Source: Oscillospiraceae bacterium (GTDB lineage Bacteria > Bacillota > Clostridia > Oscillospirales > Oscillospiraceae). From it: a stretch of DNA of 54,337 bases. The position numbers were made by a program, and so were the translations under genes. Each line of letters opens with the position of its first letter. Positions within the stretch are counted from its first letter, which is position 1. This document shows positions 16,130-23,322 of this stretch, piece after piece. Location of the stretch: positions 1 to 54,337 of the forward strand of contig JAGAMN010000022.1 of the NCBI GenBank assembly GCA_017624715.1, read 5' to 3'. The notes under the pieces are model-generated. The model was given only the letters and a program-made list of their open reading frames with translations, ran no database searches and was not told the origin of the DNA.

Positions 16130-16148
16130 AGTTAGCCACCGCTAACCG
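16130..16148 (-). promoter_or_regulatory. Operator-like palindrome at the feoA transcription start
   Basis: CGGTTAGCGGTGGCTAACT on the minus strand, covering the predicted +1. GTTAGC/GCTAAC half-sites recall DtxR-family boxes but with a 4-bp gap. Confidence 0.6.
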
Positions 16149-16153
16149 AATAA

Positions 16154-16182
16154 ATAATAACACCCTTGGAAGGATTTGTCAA
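16154..16182 (-). promoter_or_regulatory. Promoter of the feo operon
   Basis: TTGACA (16177-16182), 17 bp, TATTAT (16154-16159) on the minus strand. Confidence 0.75.
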
Positions 16183-16727
16183 GGGTTGAGAGAAATATTT
16201 TTTCGCCAGAACGCAGCCTCAGCCAGCAGTTTTGCAATCAATTCCTGCTTTGCCTGGGTATAACTGCCCCTGTCTTGTGCAAACTTCACCGCCAAACTAC
16301 ACTTCAAGTCATCATAGCTCCGGGCTTTTTCGGGGAAAGCGTTCAAGTAGGCACGAAAATTGACGTAATCCTGCCAGGGGGTGCTGTTCCAAAGCACCAC
16401 ATGTATATGGTGTGTACGGATATTCTTTTCAAAATCTCCCATCACAAACAGCATCTGTCCCTCCACATCCTGCTTGCGATAAATGATCCCGTGTTTCTCC
16501 AAAGACGGGATATGGGGCATTACCGCATTCAAAGAGGTCACACCCACGGCGATGTCGATAATCGGCTTGGCATGAATGCCTACAATTGCTGTACTTCCGA
16601 CATGCTGAATGTCAATAGCCGCATCAGAGAGAACTCCCTTCAGTAGACCAATTGCACGAGCTGCATCCCCGTGCCAGCTATTCTGATGTTCTGACAATGC
16701 AACTGTACCACGCTTTAATCCGAGCAT
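16179..16727 (-). CDS. GrpB/UPF0157 family nucleotidyltransferase-like protein
   Basis: Protein of 182 residues with the GrpB (UPF0157) signature HVGSTAIVGIHAKPIIDIAV, a nucleotidyltransferase-fold motif with GS and paired Asp, followed by HHIHVVLWNSTPWQDYVNFR and a C-terminal helical part. Members of this family are linked to dephospho-CoA-kinase-like or unknown transfer reactions; the substrate is unknown. A GGAGGTGG site precedes ATG 16727. Its end overlaps the feo promoter by 4 bp. Confidence 0.88.
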   Translation of the reverse strand: MLGLKRGTVALSEHQNSWHGDAARAIGLLKGVLSDAAIDIQHVGSTAIVGIHAKPIIDIAVGVTSLNAVMPHIPSLEKHGIIYRKQDVEGQMLFVMGDFEKNIRTHHIHVVLWNSTPWQDYVNFRAYLNAFPEKARSYDDLKCSLAVKFAQDRGSYTQAKQELIAKLLAEAAFWRKNISLNP

Positions 16728-16819
16728 ATAACCACCTCCGATGTAGTGGAGATATTATATGACACACCGCACAGAAATTCAACAAAAAAACATTTGTCTG
16801 CAACACCGTTGTAAAGGCC

Positions 16820-16963
16820 ATTCACGAATCGCCTATGGGAGGATCAAGACCCTCCCCTACAAACTACCGATTAGGTTTCAAACCATACCGATAAGGTGAA
16901 AAACCGGATTTTATCCGATAAAGTTGCTATGATGGTGGCAAACCAAGAACCGGGAGGAACGTT
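16820..16963 (+). promoter_or_regulatory. Regulatory region of the ABC exporter with palindromes
   Basis: After a dispersed repeat (about 16820-16866, GGGAGG...CCTCCC) come ACCGAT-AAGGT type repeats and the palindrome CGGATTTTATCCG (16905-16917), then a TATGAT -10-like box (16929-16934) and GGGAGGA ribosome site. The palindrome and the two ACCGATWAGGT copies could bind a regulator that is not encoded here. Confidence 0.4.
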
Positions 16964-17692
16964 ATGGAAGCCATCAAAACCGTTGATCTGACGAAGAAAT
17001 ACAAGGATGTGGTTGCCGTTGATCGGCTGAATCTGCAAATTGCGCAGGGGGAATTATTCTCATTGCTGGGTGTGAACGGCGCAGGAAAAACCACCGCTAT
17101 CAAAATGCTCTCCTGCCTTACCTGTCCCACCTGTGGCGATGCCTTTGTGGGTGGACACAGCGTCGTCCACGCCCCAATGGCTGTCAAGGGCATCATCGGT
17201 GTATCGCCCCAGGAAACAGCCATTGCCCCCAATTTGTCCGTTAAGGAGAATCTGGAACTCCTATGTGGCATCCACGGTTTTTCCAAAAAACGGACCCAAG
17301 ATAAGCTCCTGATACTTTCAGAGCAGTTTGGGCTGCAAAGTATTCTTTCCCGGAAAGCCGGCAGGCTTTCCGGCGGTTGGCAGCGTCGGGTCAGCATCGC
17401 CATGGCATTGATTGGTGAACCGAAGGTGCTCTTTCTGGACGAACCAACCCTGGGGCTGGATGTGCTGGCGCGAAGTGAATTGTGGGATGTGATCCGCAGT
17501 CTGAAGGGTAAGGTTACCATTATTTTGACCACCCACTATATGGAAGAAGCGGAAGCTCTGTCCGACCGCATCGGTATCATGCAAAACGGCAGGCTTTTGG
17601 TGGTGGGAACTGCGCAGGAGCTCATGGACATGACCGGTACGGACAGATTTGAAAACGCCTTTATTGCCATTGTGAAGGAGGCAGAACAATGA
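16964..17692 (+). CDS. ABC transporter ATP-binding protein (ABC-2 type exporter)
   Basis: ATPase of 242 residues, DrrA/CcmA/NatA type. Walker A GVNGAGKTT (about residues 39-47), Q-loop VSPQETAIAPNLSV, signature LSGGWQRRVSIAMAL (Trp where Gln is usual), Walker B VLFLDEPTLGLD, switch His in TTHYMEEAEALSD. It pairs with the permease downstream (4-bp ATGA overlap). Substrate could be a drug, lipid or peptide; unknown. A GGGAGGA site precedes ATG 16964. Confidence 0.92.
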   Translation: MEAIKTVDLTKKYKDVVAVDRLNLQIAQGELFSLLGVNGAGKTTAIKMLSCLTCPTCGDAFVGGHSVVHAPMAVKGIIGVSPQETAIAPNLSVKENLELLCGIHGFSKKRTQDKLLILSEQFGLQSILSRKAGRLSGGWQRRVSIAMALIGEPKVLFLDEPTLGLDVLARSELWDVIRSLKGKVTIILTTHYMEEAEALSDRIGIMQNGRLLVVGTAQELMDMTGTDRFENAFIAIVKEAEQ

Positions 17693-18420
17693 AAATGTTG
17701 ACCTTTGCCAAGCGGTGCGCCAAGGAAATCTTGCGCGATCCGCTGAATTTGATGTTTGGATTGGGCTTTCCCATCGTCATTCTTTTGCTGCTCAGCGCTA
17801 TTCAGGCAAATGTGCCTGCGGAATTATTTGTCATCCACCAGTTGGCACCGGGTATTGGTGTATTTGGGCTTTCTTTTATGACGCTATTTTCAGCCACCCT
17901 GATTGCCAGGGACAGAGAAAGTGCGTTTTTACAAAGGCTGTATACCACACCCCTGATCCCTGCAGATTTTATCGTAGGCTATATGCTGCCCATTCTGCCC
18001 ATTGCCATGGCACAAAGTGCCGTAAGCTATTTGGTAGCTGTGCTGTTGGGGCTGAAAGTGACTGTGAACATCGTATTCGCTGTTTTGATGATCTGTCCTA
18101 TTGCAGTTTTCTACATTGCCCTGGGGCTGCTGTGCGGAAGCATCTGCAATGTCAAGCAGGTTGGCGGCATCTGTGGTGCGCTGCTGACAAACCTGTCGGC
18201 TTGGCTTTCCGGGGTGTGGTTTGACCTGGAGCTGGTGGGCGGTGTATTTGGCAAAATTGCGAATCTGCTTCCCTTCGTCCACGCTGTGGAACTGGAGAGG
18301 GCGGTCATCCGTGGGGATTTCGCGGATGCTCTGCCCCACATGCTTGTGGTTTTGGGGTATGGAGTCGTCACCCTAGTGGGTGCGGTGCTGTTTTTCCTAA
18401 GACAAATGCAGAGACAATAA
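17689..18420 (+). CDS. ABC-2 type transporter permease
   Basis: Membrane permease of 243 residues with six predicted helices (for example LMFGLGFPIVILLLLSAI near 17-35, IAVFYIALGLLCGSI near 144-158 and a final VLGYGVVTLVGAVLFFL). Contains the ABC-2 middle signature where the LERL-type segment reads FLQRLYTTPLIPADFIVGY. Translationally coupled to the ATPase. Together they should form a homodimeric exporter. Confidence 0.9.
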   Translation: MKMLTFAKRCAKEILRDPLNLMFGLGFPIVILLLLSAIQANVPAELFVIHQLAPGIGVFGLSFMTLFSATLIARDRESAFLQRLYTTPLIPADFIVGYMLPILPIAMAQSAVSYLVAVLLGLKVTVNIVFAVLMICPIAVFYIALGLLCGSICNVKQVGGICGALLTNLSAWLSGVWFDLELVGGVFGKIANLLPFVHAVELERAVIRGDFADALPHMLVVLGYGVVTLVGAVLFFLRQMQRQ

Positions 18421-18482
18421 CCGTATATATTCTCGGCTGTAAATCGAATTAACAGATTTTTTCAAATTTCTCAAAAAAGTGC

Positions 18483-18511
18483 TTGACAAATGATCGCCTC
18501 TTGGTTATAAT
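18483..18511 (+). promoter_or_regulatory. Promoter of tRNA-Val(GAC)
   Basis: TTGACA (18483-18488), 17 bp, TATAAT (18506-18511). Confidence 0.85.
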
Positions 18512-18524
18512 CTGTCTTGCGCTT

Positions 18525-18601
18525 GGACGATTAGCTCAGCTGGCTAGAGCATCCGCTTGACGTGCGGAAGGTCATAGGTTCGAGTCCTATATCGTCCACC
18601 A
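18525..18601 (+). tRNA. tRNA-Val (anticodon GAC)
   Basis: A 77-nt cloverleaf with encoded CCA: acceptor GGACGAT / ATCGTCC, anticodon stem TCCGC / GCGGA around loop TTGACGT (anticodon GAC, reads GUC/GUU), T-arm ATAGG TTCGAGT CCTAT. Confidence 0.95.
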
Positions 18602-18640
18602 AAAAGAAAAGACCACCCAGACGGGTGGTCTTTTCTTTTT
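18601..18640 (+). terminator. Terminator of tRNA-Val(GAC)
   Basis: Stem AAAAAGAAAAGACCACCC / GGGTGGTCTTTTCTTTTT with loop AGAC, starting at the last A of CCA. Confidence 0.9.
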
Positions 18641-18782
18641 GGTATGGTATTCAGATATAGGACTCGAAGAGGGCGGCGACGGCGTAGCCGACGCAACCAA
18701 GTGTCCGGTGGACACTTGGTTAGCCCGGGGAAGAGTCCTATGGAAAGCCGGTTGCAGGTTGCGGCCTGTAAACGGCTTTTCA
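18641..18782. repeat. Palindromic element built from the tRNA-Val(GAC) 3' end
   Basis: GATATAGGACTCGAA (18654-18668) is an exact 15-nt inverted copy of the tRNA T-arm/acceptor region, and GAGTCCTAT (18733-18741) is a short direct copy. Between them is a GC-rich core with CGGCGTAGCCG (18680-18690) and the 11-bp hairpin ACCAAGTGTCC / GGACACTTGGT (18696-18720, loop GGT). A further AGCCG...CGGCT stem follows (about 18746-18778). Same plan as the element after tRNA-Val(CAC). Non-coding. Confidence 0.7.
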
Positions 18783-18895
18783 TCCTTTTTTTGAATCATA
18801 ATGTAAATCAAGTCCTGTTTCCTCTTCTGACGAGCAATTCTCGCCCCTACATAGAAAAATATAGGGAAAACCACAGAAAAACCTTGAAAATATAC

Positions 18896-18924
18896 TTGAC
18901 TTTTCCTCTTGACAATGCTAAAAT
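18896..18924 (+). promoter_or_regulatory. Promoter of rplU
   Basis: TTGACT (18896-18901), 17 bp, TAAAAT (18919-18924). Confidence 0.8.
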
Positions 18925-18930
18925 ATCACA

Positions 18931-19016
18931 GCCGCATTGAAAAGGCTTAAGTTGGAGATGTATGGTCCAACGCCTCTAGAGCGAGACTACACAATATAAA
19001 GTAGGTGAAAACAAAC
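18931..19016 (+). promoter_or_regulatory. rplU leader, possible L21 leader RNA
   Basis: About 85-nt 5' leader with the stem GTTGGA / TCCAAC (18951-18971) followed by GCCTCTAGAGC. Firmicutes rplU operons often carry an autoregulatory L21 leader in this position; a covariance search is needed to confirm membership. Confidence 0.5.
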
Positions 19017-19328
19017 ATGAAGGCAATTATCGTTACCGGCGGTAAGCAGTACACCGTCTCCGAGGGCGACGTCATCTTCGTTGAGAAGCTGGGCGTTGAG
19101 GCTGAGGAAAACGTCAAGTTCGACGAGGTTCTGGCTGTCCTGGACGGCGAGAACACCAAGATCGGCACCCCCGTTGTTGAGGGCGCCTGCGTCGAGGCTA
19201 AGGTCGTTAAGAACGGCAAGGGCAAGAAGATCCACGTCCTGCGCTACAAGGCAAAGAAGGGCGAGAAAAAGAAGATCGGTCACCGTCAGCCCTACACCAA
19301 GGTGGAAATCACCAAGATCGCTCTGTAA
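19017..19328 (+). CDS. rplU: 50S ribosomal protein L21
   Basis: Ribosomal large-subunit protein, 103 residues. Typical L21: [73 protein letters not shown] 19017 is chosen over the in-frame GTG 19005, since AGGTG lies 8 bases before it and L21 normally starts MKA or MYA. First gene of the rplU-prp-rpmA-obgE cluster. Confidence 0.97.
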   Translation: MKAIIVTGGKQYTVSEGDVIFVEKLGVEAEENVKFDEVLAVLDGENTKIGTPVVEGACVEAKVVKNGKGKKIHVLRYKAKKGEKKKIGHRQPYTKVEITKIAL

Positions 19329-19336
19329 TTGAAACT

Positions 19337-19660
19337 ATGACAAGATGCGAATTTTTTACGGAAGATGACAGAATCACCGGATTCTCCGTCTCCGGTCACA
19401 GCGGCTATGCTGAGGCTGGCTCCGACATCGTCTGTGCCGCCATCTCCGCTGTTGTTTCTATGGCCGAAGCCACCATCAATGATGTGTGCGGCGCAAAGGC
19501 CAAAGTTCGGGTCAAGGAAGAGGATGCTCGCATCACCCTTACCCTCCCCGCTTCCTGCGATGAGGAAGAAAGCATCCAGGCAATCTTAGCCGGTATGCTG
19601 CTGACTCTGTGCAGCCTGCGGGACGATTATCCTGATTATATCGAAGTTTTGGAGGTGTAA
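19337..19660 (+). CDS. prp: Ribosomal-processing cysteine protease Prp
   Basis: Cysteine protease of 107 residues that removes the N-terminal extension of L27 in Firmicutes. Catalytic dyad visible: H21 in [16 protein letters not shown] and C33 in the same block, matching H22/C34 of the Staphylococcus aureus enzyme. It lies between rplU and rpmA as usual, 8 bp after rplU, with a weak ribosome site, so it is probably translationally coupled. Confidence 0.93.
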   Translation: MTRCEFFTEDDRITGFSVSGHSGYAEAGSDIVCAAISAVVSMAEATINDVCGAKAKVRVKEEDARITLTLPASCDEEESIQAILAGMLLTLCSLRDDYPDYIEVLEV

Positions 19661-19665
19661 CACCC

Positions 19666-19947
19666 ATGCTGAAAATTGGTATTCAGTTCTTCGCTCACCA
19701 CAAGGGCGGCGGTTCCACCAAGAACGGCCGTGACTCCGAGTCCAAGCGTCTGGGCGTGAAGCGCGCTGACGGTCAGTTCGTTCTGGCCGGCAACATTCTG
19801 GTTCGCCAGAGAGGCACTCACATCCACCCCGGTGTCAATGTTGGCATTGGCAAGGACGACACCCTGTTTGCTCTGGTTGACGGTACCGTCAGATTCGAGC
19901 GCAAGGGCAAGGACCGCCGGCAGTGCTCCGTGTACGCCGAGCAGTAA
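19666..19947 (+). CDS. rpmA: 50S ribosomal protein L27 with cleavable extension
   Basis: Ribosomal protein near the peptidyl-transferase centre, 93 residues. The N-terminus [18 protein letters not shown] carries the conserved extension; Prp should cut after FF to expose AHHKGGGS. Core L27 motifs follow: [56 protein letters not shown] site precedes ATG 19666. Confidence 0.97.
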   Translation: MLKIGIQFFAHHKGGGSTKNGRDSESKRLGVKRADGQFVLAGNILVRQRGTHIHPGVNVGIGKDDTLFALVDGTVRFERKGKDRRQCSVYAEQ

Positions 19948-19963
19948 TAGCGTATTAAGAACG

Positions 19964-20002
19964 AAGGACTGTTGCAAACTACTCTTGCGACAGTCCTTTT
20001 TC
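19964..20002 (+). terminator. Terminator after rpmA
   Basis: Stem AAGGACTGTTGCAA / TTGCGACAGTCCTT with a 7-nt loop, followed by TTTC. The following 80 bp before obgE contain TTTTCAATTTTCCATTTTC-type simple repeats. Confidence 0.7.
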
Positions 20003-20089
20003 TTAAGCTGACAATTGATGATGGAAAGGTGAAAAAACATTTTCAATTTTCCATTTTCAATTTTCAACTTGATCACAAGGAGGATCATT

Positions 20090-21364
20090 ATGTTTGTAGA
20101 TAAAGTTCGAATTACCGTATGCGGTGGTCGGGGCGGCGATGGTGCTGTGGCCTTCCACCGGGAAAAATATGTGGCATCCGGCGGCCCGGACGGCGGTGAC
20201 GGCGGTCACGGCGGCAGCGTCATCCTGCGGGTCAACGACAATCTCTCTACCCTGCTGGATTTCCGATACAAACGGAAGTACACTGCCGAGGCCGGTGTCA
20301 ACGGCATGGGCAGAAAAATGGCCGGCAAGCGTGGCGAGCCGCTAATTATTCAGGTCCCCCGGGGCACAGTTGTCCGGGATGCTGAGACCAATCAGATCAT
20401 CGTGGATATGTCCACCGGTGAGGATTACATCATCGCCAAGGGCGGTCGCGGTGGCTGGGGTAATGCCCATTACGCCACCCCCACCCGTCAGGTTCCTCGG
20501 TTTGCCAAGGCCGGTTTGAAGGGTGAAGAGCGGGACATCATTTTGGAGCTGAAGCTGCTGGCTGATGTGGGTCTGGTTGGCTTCCCCAACGTGGGCAAGT
20601 CCACCCTTTTATCCGTCACCTCCAACGCCCGTCCCAAAATCGCCAACTACCACTTCACTACCCTGTTCCCCAATCTGGGCGTGATTTACGTGGATGAGGG
20701 TGTGTCCTTCGTCATGGCAGACATCCCCGGTATTATCGAGGGTGCTGCAGAGGGCGCTGGCCTGGGTCACGATTTCCTGCGGCATATCGACCGCTGCCGT
20801 CTGCTAGTGCATGTGATCGACGTTTCCGGCAGTGAGGGCAGAGATCCGGTGGAGGATTTTGATGCTATCTGTGCCGAGCTGGGCAATTACAGCGTGGATC
20901 TGGGCGACCGCCCCATGATCGTAGCTGCCAACAAGGTTGATCTGCTGATGCCGGAATCCGACAATCTGCAACGCTTAAGAGAGCATGTGGAGGCCGCCGG
21001 CTGTGAGCTGTATGAGATCTCCGCAGGTACTACCCAGGGCACAAAAACGCTGATGCGTGTGGTTGCGGAAAAGCTGCGCACCCTACCCCCGGTGACCATT
21101 TACGAGCCGGAGTATGTAGAGGTGATCGAAGAGCCCACCGATCCTTCCGCCTTTGAAATTGAACATTACGGCAGCACCTGGCTGATTACCGGCCGGTGGC
21201 TGGAGCGTTTGGTGCAGAACATTAATTTCGACGATTATGAGTCCCGGAACTACTTTGATCTGCAGCTGCGCAAGTGCGGTCTGTTCAAGCGATTGGAAGA
21301 ACTGGGTATTGAAGACGGCGATACCGTGGATATTTACGATCTGGAATTTGAATATCAGAGATAA
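20090..21364 (+). CDS. obgE: GTPase ObgE/CgtA
   Basis: Ribosome-assembly and stress GTPase, 424 residues. N-terminal Gly-rich Obg fold (VCGGRGGDGAVAFHREKYV, GGPDGGDGGHGGSV), G domain with GFPNVGKSTLL, the switch I TLFPNLG, DIPGIIEGAAEGAGLGHDFL, NKVD (AANKVDLL), and a C-terminal OCT domain (about 345-424) as found in Firmicutes and Thermus. ATG 20090 follows AAGGAGGA. It ends the rplU-prp-rpmA-obgE order that is common in Firmicutes. Confidence 0.96.
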   Translation: MFVDKVRITVCGGRGGDGAVAFHREKYVASGGPDGGDGGHGGSVILRVNDNLSTLLDFRYKRKYTAEAGVNGMGRKMAGKRGEPLIIQVPRGTVVRDAETNQIIVDMSTGEDYIIAKGGRGGWGNAHYATPTRQVPRFAKAGLKGEERDIILELKLLADVGLVGFPNVGKSTLLSVTSNARPKIANYHFTTLFPNLGVIYVDEGVSFVMADIPGIIEGAAEGAGLGHDFLRHIDRCRLLVHVIDVSGSEGRDPVEDFDAICAELGNYSVDLGDRPMIVAANKVDLLMPESDNLQRLREHVEAAGCELYEISAGTTQGTKTLMRVVAEKLRTLPPVTIYEPEYVEVIEEPTDPSAFEIEHYGSTWLITGRWLERLVQNINFDDYESRNYFDLQLRKCGLFKRLEELGIEDGDTVDIYDLEFEYQR

Positions 21365-21369
21365 AATTG

Positions 21370-21402
21370 AAGGAGCGTTGCAAACCTGCAACGCTCCTAT
21401 TT
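21370..21402. terminator. Terminator of obgE
   Basis: Perfect 12-bp stem AGGAGCGTTGCA / TGCAACGCTCCT with T-rich tail, between convergent genes. Confidence 0.85.
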
Positions 21403-21406
21403 TTAT

Positions 21407-21598
21407 TTAGTAAGAAGCCTCCCAGCGGCTGACAATGCAAACCTTTAAGTCTGCTTCCCAGGAATTGGGCACAACATAAACCTTCATATCCGCTTCCCAG
21501 CTGTCTACCACGGCTACTTTCATATCTGCATCCCAACCGTTGGTAATGTATACCTTTTTATCGGCTTCCCAAGCGTTGTTCACCATGCAAACTTTCAT
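21407..21598 (-). CDS. Tandem-repeat mini-protein (DUF6150-like)
   Basis: Sixty-three residues made almost wholly of five copies of a 12-14-residue unit: MKVCMVNNAWEAD, KKVYITNGWDAD, MKVAVVDSWEAD, MKVYVVPNSWEAD, LKVCIVSRWEAS. Alternating hydrophobics (K-V-x-V-V) suggest short beta strands linked by Trp-Glu-Ala-Asp turns, as in DUF6150-type proteins. A GAGGAG site precedes ATG 21598. Downstream partner of the 102-residue gene, 43 bp apart. Function unknown. Confidence 0.75.
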   Translation of the reverse strand: MKVCMVNNAWEADKKVYITNGWDADMKVAVVDSWEADMKVYVVPNSWEADLKVCIVSRWEASY

Positions 21599-21641
21599 AT
21601 TTCTGTCTCCTCAACTTTAGTAACACGCTTAGTGATATGTA

Positions 21642-21950
21642 TTACAGCTTCATGGCAGAGAAGCCAATTCCTGCAGGCGCAGTCTCTACCTTATAGACCA
21701 CATCGCAGACATCGGCACCGGAAAGACGAAGCTTAATGGTCAGCATCTCCAAATAGCCGACCTTTGCGCTGACTTCCCACTCCTGGCCATTGTCGGAGGT
21801 GATAATCACAGTGTGGGGACCGGCTGTGGTTTTATATACGTTGGGGCCGCTAAAGATCCGGTGCTTCGGTCCGTTGTTTACCGAAAAATACGTTTTTCCA
21901 TTTTCGATTTGGGGATCTGCAATCAGGGAAAGATAAGCCTTGTCAAACAT
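21642..21950 (-). CDS. Uncharacterised small beta-rich protein
   Basis: Protein of 102 residues without signal peptide. Alternating strands (GKTYFSVNNGPKHRIFSGP, AGPHTVIITSDNGQEWEVS, EMLTIKLRLSGADVCDVVY) recall a PEGA-like or small beta-sandwich fold; this is only a pattern impression. A strong AGGAGGA site precedes ATG 21950. It probably forms an operon with the repeat mini-protein downstream. I do not recognise a family. Confidence 0.6.
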   Translation of the reverse strand: MFDKAYLSLIADPQIENGKTYFSVNNGPKHRIFSGPNVYKTTAGPHTVIITSDNGQEWEVSAKVGYLEMLTIKLRLSGADVCDVVYKVETAPAGIGFSAMKL

Positions 21951-22064
21951 TTTGCGTCCTCCTAATGTATTGTATTATGAATGTAACATTCATTGTATAT
22001 AGTATACTTCGACAAAATGTTTCTGTCAAGCAATCATTTGTCACCGTGTTAAAGATGAAAATGT

Positions 22065-22092
22065 TTGCATTTTTCAACTTTTTTGATATAAT
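22065..22092 (+). promoter_or_regulatory. Promoter of the AraC-type regulator
   Basis: TTGCAT (22065-22070), 16 bp, TATAAT (22087-22092). Confidence 0.6.
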
Positions 22093-22097
22093 AAAGG

Positions 22098-22114
22098 GGT
22101 CACAGCATGTGACC
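22098..22114 (+). promoter_or_regulatory. Palindrome GGTCACA-GCA-TGTGACC
   Basis: Perfect 7-bp inverted repeat with a 3-bp centre, lying at the predicted transcription start of the AraC-type gene. Candidate operator or short hairpin. Confidence 0.5.
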
Positions 22115-22146
22115 TCTCTATTCTTCCCTTTTCAGGAGGTTCCTCC

Positions 22147-23295
22147 ATGATTCAGGACTTGAATCAGATCAACTTTCAGCCTTACGGAAATATTGTTCCC
22201 AGCCGGGAAAAGGATGAAAACATTGGGAATATGACCCAAAATTTCGGGGTAAAATCCGAAGAGGGCACGGTTAGCGTCTATCGGACAACCTGTCCCGTGC
22301 AGATGCAGATTGGCAGCGGAAAGAGCGTGCTTTCCGTTTCCCTGGACGGCGAAAATTTCCGACATTTTTATTTTGACAAGCCCATTTGTATCAAATCCGA
22401 TGTATATTTTTGCTTTTATCCTTTTAAAGGCGACGCAGTGATCCATGCGGCCTCTGCCCAGCCGGCCATCCCCATTGGAAATCGGCCCAGTGACAGTCTG
22501 CGGATGGATCAGCAGCTGCGCATTGAAGGCATATATACCTTCTTTTATCAGGAGCGGGAACAGGGCTTCGTATTTCCCGGTGAGGAGCATCCCATGCCGG
22601 AGCTGACTTATGTGGATCAGGGCGAGCTGCACAGCGTTACCGACGGCCAAGATATCCTCTTAAAAGCCGGTGATATTGCCATCTTTGGGCCCAACCAATG
22701 GCATATGCACTACGCGGACATGGGCGTTGCCCCCCGGTATGTGACCATCAGCTTTGATATGGAGGGTGCGGACATTGCTCCCCTGCTAAATCGCAAATTT
22801 ACAGCGCCCCAGCAGGCGATTGCGCTGATTCAGCAGATGCTGCAGGAACAGGAACGAATGGATGAATACTCCACTGACATGATCATTGCCCAGCTGACAA
22901 CCCTGATGCTGCTTCTGCTGCGGCAGGCCGGCTCCCCTGCCGGCAAGCTGCGATCTTCCAATGCGGTACATTCGGAAAATGAGATTATTCGCAGGGCGCA
23001 GCAGTACATCGGTAGCCATGTCCGGGAGAAACTGTCTGTGCCGGTACTGGCCCAAAAAGTGGGTGTCAGCCCCAGCTATTTGACAGCGCTGTTCCACAAA
23101 AACCTGCAAATCTCCCCCGGTGAGTACATCCGGCGGATCAAGCTTCAGGAAAGCAAACAGATGATTCGGGAGAATTCTATGAATTTCACCGAGATTGCCC
23201 AGGCACTGCAGTATTCTACAGTGCATCATTTCTCCCGGCAGTTTAAGGAGAAATTCGGTCTAACCCCCTCGGAATATGCCAAGTCCGTTCGTTAA
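22147..23295 (+). CDS. AraC family transcriptional regulator
   Basis: Regulator of 382 residues. A long N-terminal region holds a cupin-like sensor (FVFPGEEHPMPELTYVDQGE, LLKAGDIAIFGPNQWHMHYA) and the C-terminal 100 residues hold two helix-turn-helix motifs (LSVPVLAQKVGVSPSYLTAL; FTEIAQALQYSTVHHFSRQF) with the AraC ending KEKFGLTPSEYAKS. Such proteins usually sense sugars or metabolites. The AGGAGG site precedes ATG 22147. No sugar operon adjoins; its targets are unknown. Confidence 0.9.
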   Translation: MIQDLNQINFQPYGNIVPSREKDENIGNMTQNFGVKSEEGTVSVYRTTCPVQMQIGSGKSVLSVSLDGENFRHFYFDKPICIKSDVYFCFYPFKGDAVIHAASAQPAIPIGNRPSDSLRMDQQLRIEGIYTFFYQEREQGFVFPGEEHPMPELTYVDQGELHSVTDGQDILLKAGDIAIFGPNQWHMHYADMGVAPRYVTISFDMEGADIAPLLNRKFTAPQQAIALIQQMLQEQERMDEYSTDMIIAQLTTLMLLLLRQAGSPAGKLRSSNAVHSENEIIRRAQQYIGSHVREKLSVPVLAQKVGVSPSYLTALFHKNLQISPGEYIRRIKLQESKQMIRENSMNFTEIAQALQYSTVHHFSRQFKEKFGLTPSEYAKSVR

Positions 23296-23322
23296 TTTTG
23301 ATTTAGAAAGCGTGTAAAGGCT

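Noticed and set aside
19990-20080. Regulatory RNA before obgE
   Set aside because: After the terminator there is only TTTTCAATTTTC simple sequence and no stable stem.
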